From Ypsolopha sequella (lineage: Eukaryota; Arthropoda; Insecta; Lepidoptera; Ypsolophidae), in the NCBI GenBank assembly GCA_934047225.1, contig OW204000.1, positions 10,434,001 through 10,498,000 of the forward strand: a stretch of DNA of 64,000 bases, written 5' to 3'. This document shows, piece by piece, positions 35,805-48,032 of this stretch; position 1 is the first letter of the stretch; each line of letters opens with the position of its first letter. The notes under the pieces are model-generated. The model saw only the letters and a program-made list of their open reading frames with translations. It did no database searches and was not told the origin of the DNA. Position numbers and translations under genes: made by a program.

Positions 35805-36090
35805 AACGAAAGGTCTGCCTCCCTGCTTTTTTTTTTAATATGGCTGTTTAGAGTTGGTGTCTTGGCCTACACAATAAGATGTGAATAATAAAAAAAGTGA
35901 TATATCGTTTTCCCCCAGCCAATCAGGAGGCAGAAGACGTGTCTGAGGTTAACTACAGGCGAGAGGGCTATCTGATACGTAGTATCCCTCTATAATTTGT
36001 GGCACTGAGCAAACGAACGTGTATCCCACGTGTTTTGACCATTTTTTTCCGATTTAGGTATTTGTTATTTATTTATAAAATCACTTAACA

Positions 36091-39000
36091 ATGTCTAATG
36101 AAAACGAAGAAACCATGGAGGCAAGTTCCGAGAGTGAAGACAGCATGGACGAAGGCGAAGATGAGGACAACGCTGGTGAAGATGAAGCGCCAAAAACTTA
36201 TCTCCCTGGACAACCCCTGAAGGAAGATGAGCAGCTAGTGTGCGACCAGTCAGCGTACATCATGCTGCATCAGGCCCAGACCGGGGCTCCGTGTCTTAGT
36301 TTCGATATAGTTGAAGATAACCTCGGTTCTAACAGAGACGCATTCCCTATGACTGCTTACATGGTTGCTGGTACACAGGCATCTAGCGCGCACTTAAACA
36401 AGTAAGAATCGATTTCACATTTGAGAATATAAACAGATCTTAACCCTTATAAATGCGGTAAATAATTACAGATGAGCTAAACATCATCACTGAAAATACA
36501 GTAGACTTAAAAAAAATATATAATAAAAAAAGGTCTGTTATAATAAACTTTAATAATTAAAGGTTGTTGTTCTGTGCCATGTACATGGTGTCCCTCATTT
36601 TTCGAAGTATTTAGTTTTTGAATGCATACCCTCTCATTTTATTTAATATGTTTTAAAAAACTTGTATAATAAGTTTGAAGGCATTTGCTTGTATTAACCT
36701 GTGCCAACAAGTTTCGATAAAAGTTTAGGTTTTTCAGAATTTCAAACCCTCAAAGGATAAAAATTTTACTGCAACTTTTTATTGTTTTTTTTAAACCAGT
36801 TTCTATAAATTTATGTAAAAGAACAGAAAATTTCTACTATGGTAGAATGCAACATTCCGCACATGTTGCCATGCAAGTCTGCACGGGTTAAAGAATGCCA
36901 AATCATACATACATACAGGTCCTGGCAGTAAATAATGCATATTGTATCATACAGTCTGGTGACAGAGACTGCGCTCTATGTAGCTGAAGATAGCCGATGC
37001 GCATTATTTACTGCCAGGTACTGTACAAGTTATGGGAAGTGTCTTTTAAAAATGTATCAATAATTTTTTTTTTATAATATCATTTATATTTATATTATTT
37101 GTTTTATTTTCTAGTGTTATTGTGATAAAAATGACAAATCTTCACAAAACCTCAAAGCCTGAGGATGAGGAGTCAGATTCTGAGGATGATGAAGAGGAAG
37201 AAGATGAGGAAAAGAAGCCTCAGATGACCTTTGCATTTACCAAACATGCTGGATGTGTCAATAGGATAAGAGTAAGTTTTATTTGTTATTGCATAAAATT
37301 CACCCAATTAGCCCATAAAGTTAACTAGTCTGATATTGGAATATGTTACTAAAGATAGCTATATTTTTTTCTGTGGCAAATACAGAAAGACCATTTTCGG
37401 AAAATCTTACCTATAAATGTTGTAAGATTCCTGCCCCCCTATTCTGTATCTTTGGTTGCCAATTGGACTGGGTGCATATCATCAAAAAGATAGATAAAAA
37501 CTGAATTTTCAAAATTGTCTTTAGTGGATATTGAACTATTTACAAACTGTGTCGTCACTTCAAGTGCGAACATATCCTTAGACAATCGGAATTCGATAGT
37601 ATACCTATGTTTTTGATGATAGGCACCCAGTTAAGTTGGCAACTAGATATACATAATAGGCCCACTGGTTTGAATCCCAATCAATCAAGCACTCACTTTC
37701 AAGCTTTTCTATTCAATTTGCCTCCTTAACTTTCAGTCAACTAACTTTAAAAACTCAGTGCTAGCTGCAACCTGGTCAGAGCTTGGCCGTGTGGACATCT
37801 GGAACATTACCCAACAATTACAAGCTGTAGATGACCCAGTTGTGCTGGAGAGATACAACTTAGACTCCATAAAGAACCCTGTCAAACCACTGTATTCATT
37901 CTCTGGACATCAGCAGGAGGGATTTGGCATGGACTGGTGTCCAACAGAGCCTGGGGTAAGTTCTATTGTTTTTTACATTAAAGACAAATTTTTGAGAGCT
38001 GTCCTTTTACTCTCCCCTGAGGGGGTTTGCGAATAAGATAACCTCCACACTCGAGCCAGGCACTAGCCCTACGAGCTTACCCATTGGCGGATACAGGCGA
38101 GGCCTATGGGGGCCATGGCCCCCCCCAAAACGCCCAGGAATACCATACATTTGACTCAACTTTTCGATTCGATTTGGGTGCACTTTTACACAGCATAGGT
38201 GCCAAAAGCACCTAGAAATTTCTGTTGTTTTTACTTTGTAATAAACCTTGTTAGAATGGCTCACCCCAAAATAAAATCCTGGATCCGCCCTTGAGCTTAC
38301 CTAACACATGTTACATTGATACTGATTTATTAACAATATTTGTGATCATGAAATGCACTTTATCCAATGAGAATATTTTTATAATTTCAGGTGCTAGCAA
38401 CAGGAGATTGCAGAAGAGACATTCACATCTGGAGGCCAAATGAAGCTGCCACCTGGGATGTCGACCAGAGACCTTTAGTAGGACATACTAATTCTGTTGA
38501 AGATCTGCAGTGGTCTCCTAATGAAAGGTAAATTATTCTCTATTTCACCAGGAAAAAAAGTAACACTGCTACACCTTTGTCCTGTGCCAAACTCTATGAC
38601 CAACAGCATATGTGTTCTATGACCAACAGTGTGAAGACTTGACAGTTGACAGAACATACAGGTTCTGTTTAAGCCAAATATTAAATGTGGGCCATTTGCA
38701 GACAATCCAACTAAACAATGTGAATACCAACTACATTTACATGCTTCAATTTGATTATTTCAGAAATGTATTAGCATCCTGTTCAGCAGATAAAACAATA
38801 AGGATATGGGATACAAGAGCAGCTCCCAACAAAGCTTGCATGCTCACTGCTGAAAATGCACACCAGAGCGATGTGAATGTGATATCTTGGAACAACAAAG
38901 AGCCTTTTATTGCTAGTGGTAAGTTATTGCCTCCATGTTGCGTGTGAAATGTCATCGTTCATAAATTGTCTCTTCTGTATTCATGACATCGAAAATTCAT

Positions 39001-40333
39001 CATTACTAAAGAATCCTTAAGGAATTTTAATATGTTAAGGGTTTCTTGTGCTGTGTAGTTTTACTGTACACTTGCAGAAGCTGTGAGCAGTGACCATTTT
39101 AGAACAAATGTTTATTTGGTTAGATAGATTTTAATGCGGTTTTCATTGTTACCTAGAGGGTTCTTTCAGGAAGGTTTTATGCTATGTAAATTTGCGATGT
39201 GACTAAAACGTGCTAAGCATTAACTGTTTTAGTGAATCAAGTAAAAGATAAAAAAGGGCCCAGAGATTCTGTACGGTCAGAGAGTTTCTATTAAATTTGC
39301 TTTTAAAATTTCAAGAGACTTACAAATGAATAATTCCTTTTTACCCAGGCGGTGACGATGGCTTCCTCCACATTTGGGATCTACGACAGTTCACAACTAG
39401 CACTCCCGTGGGCACGTTCAAGCACCACACGGCGCCGGTGACCTCAGTGGAGTGGCACCACTCGGAGCCCAGTGTGTTAGCGAGTACAGGAGAAGACCAC
39501 CAGGTGGCGCTGTGGGATCTAGCGGTGGAGCGGGACGACGAGGAGATTGTTGATGAGGACGTAAAGGTAATTTTGGTATTAAGATTCTTATATGCGTATA
39601 TTCACGTCTATCTCTAAGTGGGTTAGGCAGAGACTGTAATATATATCCTGAAACACTTTTTTTCTTTCCTTGCTTATTCATCATCTGTATGTCGTGGCAA
39701 GTGTTAGGTTTACATGTTAATAAATTTGGGGAGCGGAGCGACGCGACCCTCAAGTTTTTACAGAAATATGAAATGCCTAGGCAGATCATTATATGCTCAA
39801 TTCTACCCTCTGCCCAAGACATGTACACACATAGAAATAAACTCTGCTTCTATTGCAGGCGCTTTTAGTTACGATATATAAGATCAGATGGTCATCCCTG
39901 GCCTATAAGGTTTTAAAAAACAACATTTCGACACTAAAAATAACATGTAAAATTTAGATTATTTTTGTAAATTCTGCTGATACCCGTTTATAAACGGTTC
40001 CAACATAATTTCGTTAGGTTCCGACACTGACAGAAGGATAGCGTATACAATTTCCAATGCGTGCGACAGAGATGGCATTAGAATTCGTGTCGCGACCCCT
40101 GGTTTATGAATGCAGCCCAGGGGGGTTCGATTTATAATGAGATTTCCCCAAGCTTGCATTGTATCCTTTTTAATGTTTTTCTTTTTTATTTGCAGAACTT
40201 ACCACCACAGTTGCTCTTCATTCATCAAGGACAGACTGACATCAAAGAACTGCATTGGCACAAACAGATACCCGGAGTTATTATATCTACAGCGCATTCT
40301 GGTTTCAATATATTTAAAACTATTAGTGTATAG
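36091..40333 (+). CDS. GRWD1: Glutamate-rich WD repeat protein 1 (ribosome assembly factor)
   Basis: Seven exons, 36091-36401, 37115-37271, 37737-37955, 38391-38527, 38764-38918, 39349-39566 and 40196-40333, give 444 residues (human GRWD1 is 446). The N-terminus is acidic ([19 protein letters not shown]). A CAF1C/H4-binding-type segment follows ([19 protein letters not shown] ... [10 protein letters not shown]). A second acidic loop ([19 protein letters not shown]) precedes WD40 repeats, with GH-WD units such as [55 protein letters not shown] and [11 protein letters not shown]. The C-terminal strand ends [11 protein letters not shown]. The family binds histones and works in ribosome biogenesis in the nucleolus; the fly counterpart is l(2)09851. 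Introns carry MITEs. The poly(A) signal AATAAA directly follows the stop codon. Confidence 0.95.
36917..37025. mobile_element. Short MITE in GRWD1 intron 1
   Basis: CCTGGCAGTAAATAATGC near the left end and its inverse GCATTATTTACTGCCAGG at the right. About 109 bp, non-coding. Confidence 0.7.
38081..38292. mobile_element. GGCGGATCC-ended repeat, copy 2
   Basis: The ends GGCGGATACAGG and CCTGGATCCGCCC are inverted. GAGCTTAC at 38073-38080 and again at 38293-38300 looks like an 8-bp target duplication (hAT-type). It lies in GRWD1 intron 3. Related copies are at 23833-24054 and at the right edge of the window. Confidence 0.7.
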
Positions 40334-40339
40334 AATAAA
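40334..40339 (+). terminator. GRWD1 poly(A) signal abutting the stop codon
   Basis: AATAAA begins at the base after TAG (40331-40333), so the 3' UTR would be only about 20-30 nt. Confidence 0.65.
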
Positions 40340-40361
40340 GTTGTTATAAAATTTCACAAAA

Positions 40362-40367
40362 TTTATT
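40362..40367 (-). terminator. PMS2 poly(A) signal
   Basis: TTTATT on the plus strand gives AATAAA on the minus strand, 80 bp after the PMS2 stop and 28 bp from the GRWD1 stop. Confidence 0.6.
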
Positions 40368-40446
40368 ATTCGTTTGTAAAAGCTTTAACATGATTGTATC
40401 ACACTCACTGTATAACAGAAAAAATAGAGATTCATTATCAAATTAC

Positions 40447-43400
40447 CTAGTCATCTTTCGTGTGGACCATCGCCAAATTAACCAGATGCCGTATTGTTGG
40501 TCTGCCATGTGGACAGTTCTGAAAGAATAATAGAGGATTTACAAGACCTTAAATAGTGCAGGGCATAATAATTTGACATAAACTCTGATTTGAGATAATC
40601 AGCTGGGTATCGGTATTAATAAGCACAGGACAACAGGTTTTTGATGCTTGGGTGCGGTGCCGCGAGAGATCACATGACTATCACGTGGAAAGCTTGAATA
40701 TGTTCGCTGGATTAGTAAACCTGGTGTAGTGGGGGGGTAGATGCCAGTAATCAGGTTACAGGTAGATGTTAGTAACCAGGTTCGTTCAAGAGATTGATAC
40801 CTTTGTTATACAGGGAGGAAAAAATTCAAGGGCCCTGGAGGGGAACTACCTTTAATCCTTTAGTTAGCTCATTTTACTGAAAAGATTCATTCCTTTATTT
40901 TTTAAAAGAAACAAAACTGCATTCAAAGATCTTCTGAAATTCGCTTGTCTCACCCGGGAATCAAACCAACCAAAAATTAAAAAAATAAACCCTCGCTATT
41001 TTACTATACGAATCGGTAGGATTATTGTTCAGGATAAAATGTGTCTAATAAACATTTCGTCTTACACTCATCTGTTGTACGAGTTACCCATGAAATTGAA
41101 TATTTATTACAAGTTCTTTATTAACAATACCTAGTATCCCAGTTTTTACCAGATACCGAACAGTGATCTACCTTCTTTCTTTATTTATAATCCGTATCTC
41201 ACTACTGAGGATCGTACAGTGGTAACCGAATCAAAACCCGTTCAGTGGTTTTTGCGTGATGCATGAAATACTCGTACCGACAAATATTCGTTTTTTTTTT
41301 TTTTTGTTTTATTATCCTACACCGCTATTTTTTTGGAATATCATTAAAGGACAGACAGACAGCTCTTTTACAGCTTTTTAATAGAAGTACCTGGGCGATT
41401 GGGACAGATGGTATAACGTCTAGGTAATTTATTATTTAAAAACGTATCCGTTTTATCTATCGACTTAGGTACATGAATTAAATTATCTCGCGATACGCGA
41501 CATTCTCCGAATTCTCCGAGTGACTGCGTCCACTGACCACTGAATTCGGAACATGTCGCGTATCGCGAGATAATTTAAGGGGCAGGTAAACGCCAACGAC
41601 CTTGAGTCGACTTGTGTCGGTACAAATATCGACAGAAACTAAATTGAAATAACGTTCATCAACGTATCAGCGCGCACTGCATTACGACGTCGCAGGGTCT
41701 CCGGATAGCGGAAAACAGGGGAAAATAATACTTTTCACATGGACGCGATGGAAGGAAAAAAATTCCATTGATTATATTTCCAAGCAATATTTTCCTTGTA
41801 TTTTAGTGCAAGAACCATACTAATACCATTAGTAGTTTCAAAGAAATAACCAATTTAAATTAAGTTTAGTCTAAAAACACCTTGACTTTGAACAATACAA
41901 CTCTTATCTAAGGAGCAAAATAATATAAAAGACGACATAACAAAAATAGACAAAAAAAAATTGAAAAACTGGAACGACAAATTCTCAACTCTCTTTTATA
42001 TGGACTACATGAAACTAATCATGAAACCGATTTTGACCTTTACGACCTAGTATCTAGTCTTTCAAGATATTATGAACATCAATATAAATCCCTATATTGA
42101 AGAAATAAAAAGAATAAGGCACGCCCGTGACGCAAACATGGCTCGGTCAGCAATGTTCCGATGAAGACTCCTGGGGAGATAGGAACTACAAACAAGCAGC
42201 TTACCCAAGGTTTATCAATCTCCGCCATGTGATCTACAAGCGTCTTCATGTCAGCTTTAGCTAAAGCGGTGCCGATCATGACAGACTTTCGGCACGCTCG
42301 TGACGCAAACATGGCGCGCACTCGACTCGGTCGGCAATGTTCCGATGGGGACTCCTGAGGACAAAATATTTGCTGACGTCACTAAACTTAATTTTTTATT
42401 TGTGTTTGGACTGCTTTTCAGATAGGTACCACCAAGTGCCGACAATCACAAGCAAGATCAAAATACATCGGAACTTGGAACCAAGTATAAAGATTTTATA
42501 ACATCCCTTGAGGATTAAAATAGTACTGATTGATGATTGTTGATAAATGATTGCTCACCCTCAACATAAACAACAACTCTTCAATATCATCTTTGCCAAA
42601 AATCCAGTTCTTGGACATGGGTAATGTTAGGAGCTTCACTCGTTTGGTTGGCAAAGCTTGCTCATCGATCTCGAACGTGAAGCCATTCTTCTTGAAGACT
42701 TCCAGATTATCCATTAGTATCTGTTCATTGACCCCAGTTAGTTCCAGTTGCTGGGGACTAAAAAAATTCACAGTTGTAGAAAATAGTATATTACGATACG
42801 AGAGCGATGAAACGTTTTCTGACGAGTGTGAGTTTGCGGCACGAGCCGAAGGCGAGTGCTGCAATCACACGAGTCGAGAAAAAGTTTCTCGCACGAGTTT
42901 CGTATAATTTTTTATTTACGCACAGTGTGCTATAAAATAAAATGAAATATTCACTCCCGTTTCCGCTCAAGATTAAATGTCTGAACTCTGTCTTCGGCCG
43001 CTTTTTCTACAAATGATTTGACTAAGAACTAACTCAATCAACTCTAGGTTACAGTAAAACTTACCCAAGGAACTCTTTACAGTAAAACCCGCATTAAAAA
43101 ATTCACATTGCGATTCAATATTGTAAATGTTCACAGATATTAGTGTATATAGCTATACTTACATGACAAGTTTTTGATTTGTCAATTCAGTTGTTTTCTG
43201 TAATGTTTCAAAATTGTATATCTCATCTGTTGCATGTTGGTCAATAATGAACAAATCGTCATCTAGCCGCGTGATTATAAAACCTAAATTGAACTGACCA
43301 ATGACCATCATTTTCGTAAAAGATTCCTTTGATATTTCTCTACTGAGTTCTTCCTCACAGTTTTTGTTGAAAACAGGATTTATACCACTTCTGAATTTTA

Positions 43401-46400
43401 CTCTTTCTGGCGCATCTTTTGAATTTTGTTTGTTGTATATTGTAGCTAAAGCTTTCACATGTTCTAAAGAGGTTTTTAAATTAACTATTTTTCTGTTGTA
43501 TTTCCCTAAATCTTCTTTGTCTGTTATAATAGTTTTTGTTTTAACTGTTGGTAATTGTCCCTTCATTGGCGAAAGATGTGTCAAGCTTTTAGATTTGCAC
43601 TTTGTTGTGTGAGGTTTTTCTACTATTTCATCGATGGTTCTGATTTGGGTATCAGGTAAGTTATTTGTGGATTCTAGAAACATGATTTCATTTTGTTTGA
43701 TACTATCATTTGTTATTTTTACCGGAAATTTAATGATGTCATCTTCCAATTCAGCATCACTATTATCATTGCAGTTTTTGGAAATACTTGAAATATGATT
43801 TTCTCTTGGTTTTATTTCTTCAGTTTTGTCTGGCAAAACTACATTGCTAATTGTAATTTCTTTTGTGTTATTTTGATGTTCATCTGGTTTATTTAACTCA
43901 TTATATTCATTTTCTTCATCACTTCCATATTTCATAGATTTTTTTGACACAAAATCTAATATTGATGTCGATTTTCTTTTTAATTCTGTGTTTTTTGACT
44001 TTGTTGTAATTGTTGAAGGTTGACCTTTAGCTTTATTGCTAGCAAATCTTTGTAAAAAGGAATTGAAAATTCTAGGTTGAGCCACATCTGGTTTTACATC
44101 CTCTTTTATTTCATTTCCATACAGGTTTTGCGAAGGTTCCACTTTCAAAGTTCTTGGGATGCTCTCGAAAAGTTTCATCATGGAAAATTTTACAACATCT
44201 AAGATTATCTTCTCTTTTGTGAGAAATACTTTTCTCTTATCTGGTGTTACATTAACATCAACTGAGGATCTTTCCAAGTTGATGTTAAGAAATACGAATG
44301 GGTATTGATTGGGATTGTATTGTCTGTAAACTCCATTGATTAGTTTTGTGATTTTTAGGGGTTCACATGGTCTTGAATTGACAAAGTAAAATTGTCTATC
44401 AGCACTTGAGCGACCACTTCCATGTGCACAGGATGATATGAAGCCTGTAAAGTCTACAGGGCACACGTCATTTTTGTATCCTTGTGACTTAGTTGAGACT
44501 TGTGAACATGAACTTTCTTGAGTGAGTGTATCATCTTTGTTTTCTGCATCATTTGAATCTTCAGATAAGTCAATTTCTATATCCTCTATATTGACACTGT
44601 TTTCAGAATCATTTATTTCACCTGTCAATCCTTTAAGGATGTTATCTTTGATATTTGGTGAGTACTCCAGTTTCAAATCCAAAATACTGTAAAGTTGTTT
44701 AGCCCCAAATACACAGGCTATGTTGTCCTTATAATTTTGAGAACCTTGTGTAGCAACTACTAATGATTTTGCATTTGAGCTTGTCTGGTTGGTGCAACTG
44801 ATTCTGCAAAAGATTAAATCGAAAATCAAAAAAGATGTACAGATCCGTTTGGCTTTGGTTGTAGTAGAGATGTGTACAGATAAGCTCATCATTATTGCCA
44901 CCTATGAGCATCATGTTGATTGTTTTTGTCTATCCTTTACTTTAATTGTGTAAATGTACAAAGTGTTTTGTATAAAAATAAACTTACTTAACTCCAACTG
45001 ATATCAAGCAATATGCATACAGTAGCTGGGTCATTTTGTTGAACTCTCTTTTAGCATTCTTGTGGAACTCTTTTTGTCTAACTGGCAAGGAAGAGAAGAG
45101 ATTAGATAGGGTGACAGTGGTGCCAACCTGGCGAGAACATGGTGTCTTCTTCACAATATTACCCTTGTGATCATATTCAAGTTTTGTTGCTGGAAAATAT
45201 AAAAATCCAACATTTAGTTTTTTTTATTCCTCCCTTAAATAAGCTCTTTTTAGGAGTTTCCAGTACTAATAACATACAGTCAATATCATACCATAGTCAC
45301 AATTGGTGTGTCTGGTGGTTATGGTGAGGTCTGCCAGAGCACACAATGAGCTCAGAGCTTCACCCCTGAATCCAAAGCTAGAGATTCCAAGTAAGTCTGA
45401 GTAATCATTTAGTTTGGAAGTGTGGTATTTCAGTGCTGTGAAATAAAGTTCGATATATTATATCCTGGTGGTTAAGATGATGATGCGGCTGGAAACTGGC
45501 GATAGTACTCGTCTATATGAACAACTTATATTTCGGAAATAAAGCTGTTCCATAGAAACATTACATACCTACTAAACCAAAATGTAATACCCATTTTTTT
45601 TTTTTTTTCACTATTTCTCAATTCTTTTTATTGAAAACTTGTTTGTATAGACGAGTACTATCACCAATTTCCGGCTACTGCAACATCATTTTAACACACT
45701 TTATAATTTTATTTTTTTTTAAGTTAATTTTAGGGAATGCAAATCAAATGTGTTGTTTTTTGTGACACATTATTTTTTCTCTCATATATTTTATCAGCAG
45801 ATACATTCATAAATAAATGTCTAAATTTAGCCATTTAAACTGTCCACTGCAGGACATAGGCAGAGAATATTAACATAGGCCTCCTCCATATTACGCCACT
45901 CTTGGCGGTCGTCAGTCATCCTCATCCAGCCGCCACCCGCAAAGTCCTTCAGATTGTCAGTCCAGCGGGCACATGTTTTTACCATGCTCACAGCATCCTT
46001 TTTGTTTAATTTAAGTTTTGTTTTAATTATGTTGTGTTACTTTTATATGTATAATTAAACAAATAAACCATTTTATTCTTATTATTCTTAATCTTAAAAA
46101 GTGTACTGACTTAATGCTGCAAAATTATCTGCAGTTACTCCAGATCCATTGTCTGACACTTCAATTAAATCAATTCCATAGTTCTTAAATCTGACTTCAA
46201 TACTCGAAGCTCCAGCATCGAGGGAATTTTCAACCAATTCCTTTACTGCAACAGCTAAGTTGAGAACAACCTGCAAAAGTTGAAAATAAAATTTAATAGA
46301 AAAAGTAAGTAGTAATTGATGATCCTTTGAGATAGCAAGAAGTCCAATAAGTTCCCATCAAGGCATATATTCCTGAAATACTAAACAATGCAAGCTGTTA

Positions 46401-47335
46401 GGTAGTTTTTGAGTTTATAAGACCAAAGTTGTTTTGTGATTTGTTACTTCCTTCTCTAAACTGACCTAGTTTTATGCAAACCAGGGCATAACGTAGCATA
46501 GTGTTTAATCGAGCGCGATGCGACTTAGTTGAATCGCAAGTGCGAAGAGGGTGACAAGTGTTTTTACGATTAAATAGTACGTCACTCAGTGTTTTAGAGG
46601 ACTTAGTGACACATATTTTTTAATTTCCAAATCATGATAAATTTAACTATTTTAAATACCAGAATGAAACTTCCATTGCGCTATCATATGCATATATGTT
46701 CCATATCAACGCCGTCACATAAGGCAACATTGATACAATGATCCAAATATTTGAATTCATTCAAAAAAAAATAAAAACCAAAATTTGAAAAATATTCATA
46801 ACTTTGTTTAGTGAGTTCTTATTTTGCAGGAATTTGTATCTTAAAAAGTGTTACAGATAACTCTAATTAAAAGTCATTCAGTTCATTCTGTAAATATTTT
46901 TATTTTTGGCGGCCTTGAAAATATGTTAACTTTGAAAAAATATGTAACAAAAACCAAGTTAAGTATGTAGCGCGACGGGAGTTTAACTTAGGTATTAAAA
47001 ATGCTCAAATCTATCGTAATTTAGAAGAAAAAAACACGTGTCACTAAACCGGGTCCTCTAAAACACTGGGTAATTGTGATTCAACTAGTGGCGTCGCGCG
47101 CGATTAAACACTATGCTACGGGCCTGCACTGCGTTAGCGAAGAAACATGTTTTGGTATTTAAATTTAACACTCTCGATATACAGAAAAACGCGAAGGACA
47201 AGAATTTTAATTTAAAAATGAATTGATTTACAAAAACAAACAACTCACCTGTCCCGAACATATTTTATGAACTGTGTCTACATTTATTGGTTTTATAGAT
47301 TTCTCATATTCACTAATGTTTTTGTCTGTATTCAT
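40447..47335 (-). CDS. PMS2: Mismatch repair endonuclease PMS2
   Basis: Eight exons join in frame: 47335-47249, 46270-46111, 45435-45292, 45189-44988, 44803-43163, 42757-42559, 42354-42205, 40518-40447. The product has 884 residues (human 862). The N-terminal GHKL ATPase has [12 protein letters not shown] (Mg/ATP-binding Glu-Asn), VSDNGSGV and [10 protein letters not shown]. Next is the transducer region ([28 protein letters not shown]). A long diverged Ser/Lys linker lies in the large exon. The C-terminal nuclease keeps [12 protein letters not shown] (DQHA-X2-E-X4-E metal motif), ACRKS and the zinc-binding NCPHGRP. It forms MutL-alpha with MLH1 and nicks the strand to be repaired in the nucleus. 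All key residues are present, so it should be active. Introns contain several MITEs, and the last intron holds a broken copy of part of exon 7. Confidence 0.97.
41477..41579. mobile_element. Short element with perfect 25-bp inverted repeats
   Basis: TAAATTATCTCGCGATACGC... at the left and its exact inverse ...GCGTATCGCGAGATAATTTA at the right, with about 50 bp between. It lies in the last PMS2 intron. Confidence 0.75.
42118..42176 (-). pseudogene. Partial duplicated PMS2 exon 7
   Basis: It matches the acceptor and first ~60 nt of PMS2 exon 7 (42354-42205) but lies in the following intron. It contains CAGGAGTCTTCATCGGAACA and ATGTTTGCGTCACGGGCGTG, lacks a 10-nt block present in the exon, and reads into TGA in the exon frame. 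It cannot supply a functional exon. Confidence 0.8.
42784..42906. mobile_element. Inverted-repeat remnant in a PMS2 intron
   Basis: CGATACGAGAGCG...GAAACGTTTTCTGACGAG on the left and CTCGCACGAGTTTCGTAT on the right are inverse-like, with GC-rich GCGAGTG motifs between. Boundaries are uncertain. Confidence 0.4.
45470..45695. mobile_element. MITE in PMS2 intron 2
   Basis: GATGATGCGGCTGGAAACTG with GATAGTACTCGTCTATA at the left and the imperfect inverse TATAGACGAGTACTATCACC...CCGGCTACTGCAACATCAT at the right. Arms are about 45 bp, interior AT-rich. Confidence 0.75.
45838..45974 (-). mobile_element. RTE-type LINE 3' end fragment
   Basis: Same signature as 24126-24346 (GGACATAGGC, ATTACGCCACTCTTGGCGG), with a small internal insertion. 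PMS2 intron 2. Confidence 0.7.
46483..47124. mobile_element. TIR element of about 640 bp in PMS2 intron 1
   Basis: The left CGTAGCATAGTGTTTAATCG has an exact inverse at the right (47101-47120), and similarity extends inward for about 45 bp (GCGCGATGCGACTTAGTTGAATC). No ORF. Confidence 0.7.
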
Positions 47336-47521
47336 GTTTACTTAAAAAATCCTAAAAAATTTAAAACTAAAAATTATGTACATACGACAACAAAATTCAA
47401 AACAGTCTGGGATTCAAAAACAAACCCAACCAACCACGGCATGACGGCAGCCACACTTGACGTTAACGCTGTCAACTGTCAAACTCCGAACACAGAGCAG
47501 ATTTTTTGTTTCAAGTTCTAT

Positions 47522-48032
47522 CACCGCGTTCCGAATGACGACATAATCGATTTTATCGCGTCAACAGCCATTCCGAGTCAGTGTTAGCGCGATAACGATA
47601 GCCCTACAATGGCCGCTATGACGTCAAAGATGACATCATGAACGACGCCATGTTGTGCTATCATCGTCCATGCTTTAGAGCGTTTGCACTGTGAGCGATC
47701 TATGAAAAGTGACAGCCGGCTGGCGGCAATTTTAAAAATAATTTATTCGGAGCATAAGAGTTTATTATTAAACCATGATTCAAAGATTGAAGTTAGAGGA
47801 AATGCCTTCTTGGACCTAGTAAAGTAGTATACCCTTTATTCACGTAACGTAAAACAAATTCATACAAATTCTGTCACTTTCAAGTGTCAACGTCCATGTC
47901 GCGTTCAAATGCGTTCCGAATGGATCATAAGTTTAAGCAGTGATGGACGCCATTGTCCATTCGGAATGACTTGATTGGCGTGAGAAATTTGATGGTAGTG
48001 TTGGCACTATTAGTGTCATGCGGAACGCGGTG
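47522..48032. mobile_element. 511-bp TIR element, copy B
   Basis: Same ends as copy A (CACCGCGTTCCGAATGAC / GTCATGCGGAACGCGGTG). It is flanked by TAT at 47519-47521 and 48033-48035. It sits about 190 bp upstream of the PMS2 start codon, probably in or beside its promoter. Confidence 0.85.

Noticed and set aside
40955..40982. B-box-like GGTTTGATTCCCGGG on the minus strand
   Set aside because: Could be a tRNA-derived SINE fragment, but no A box, body or tail could be delimited.
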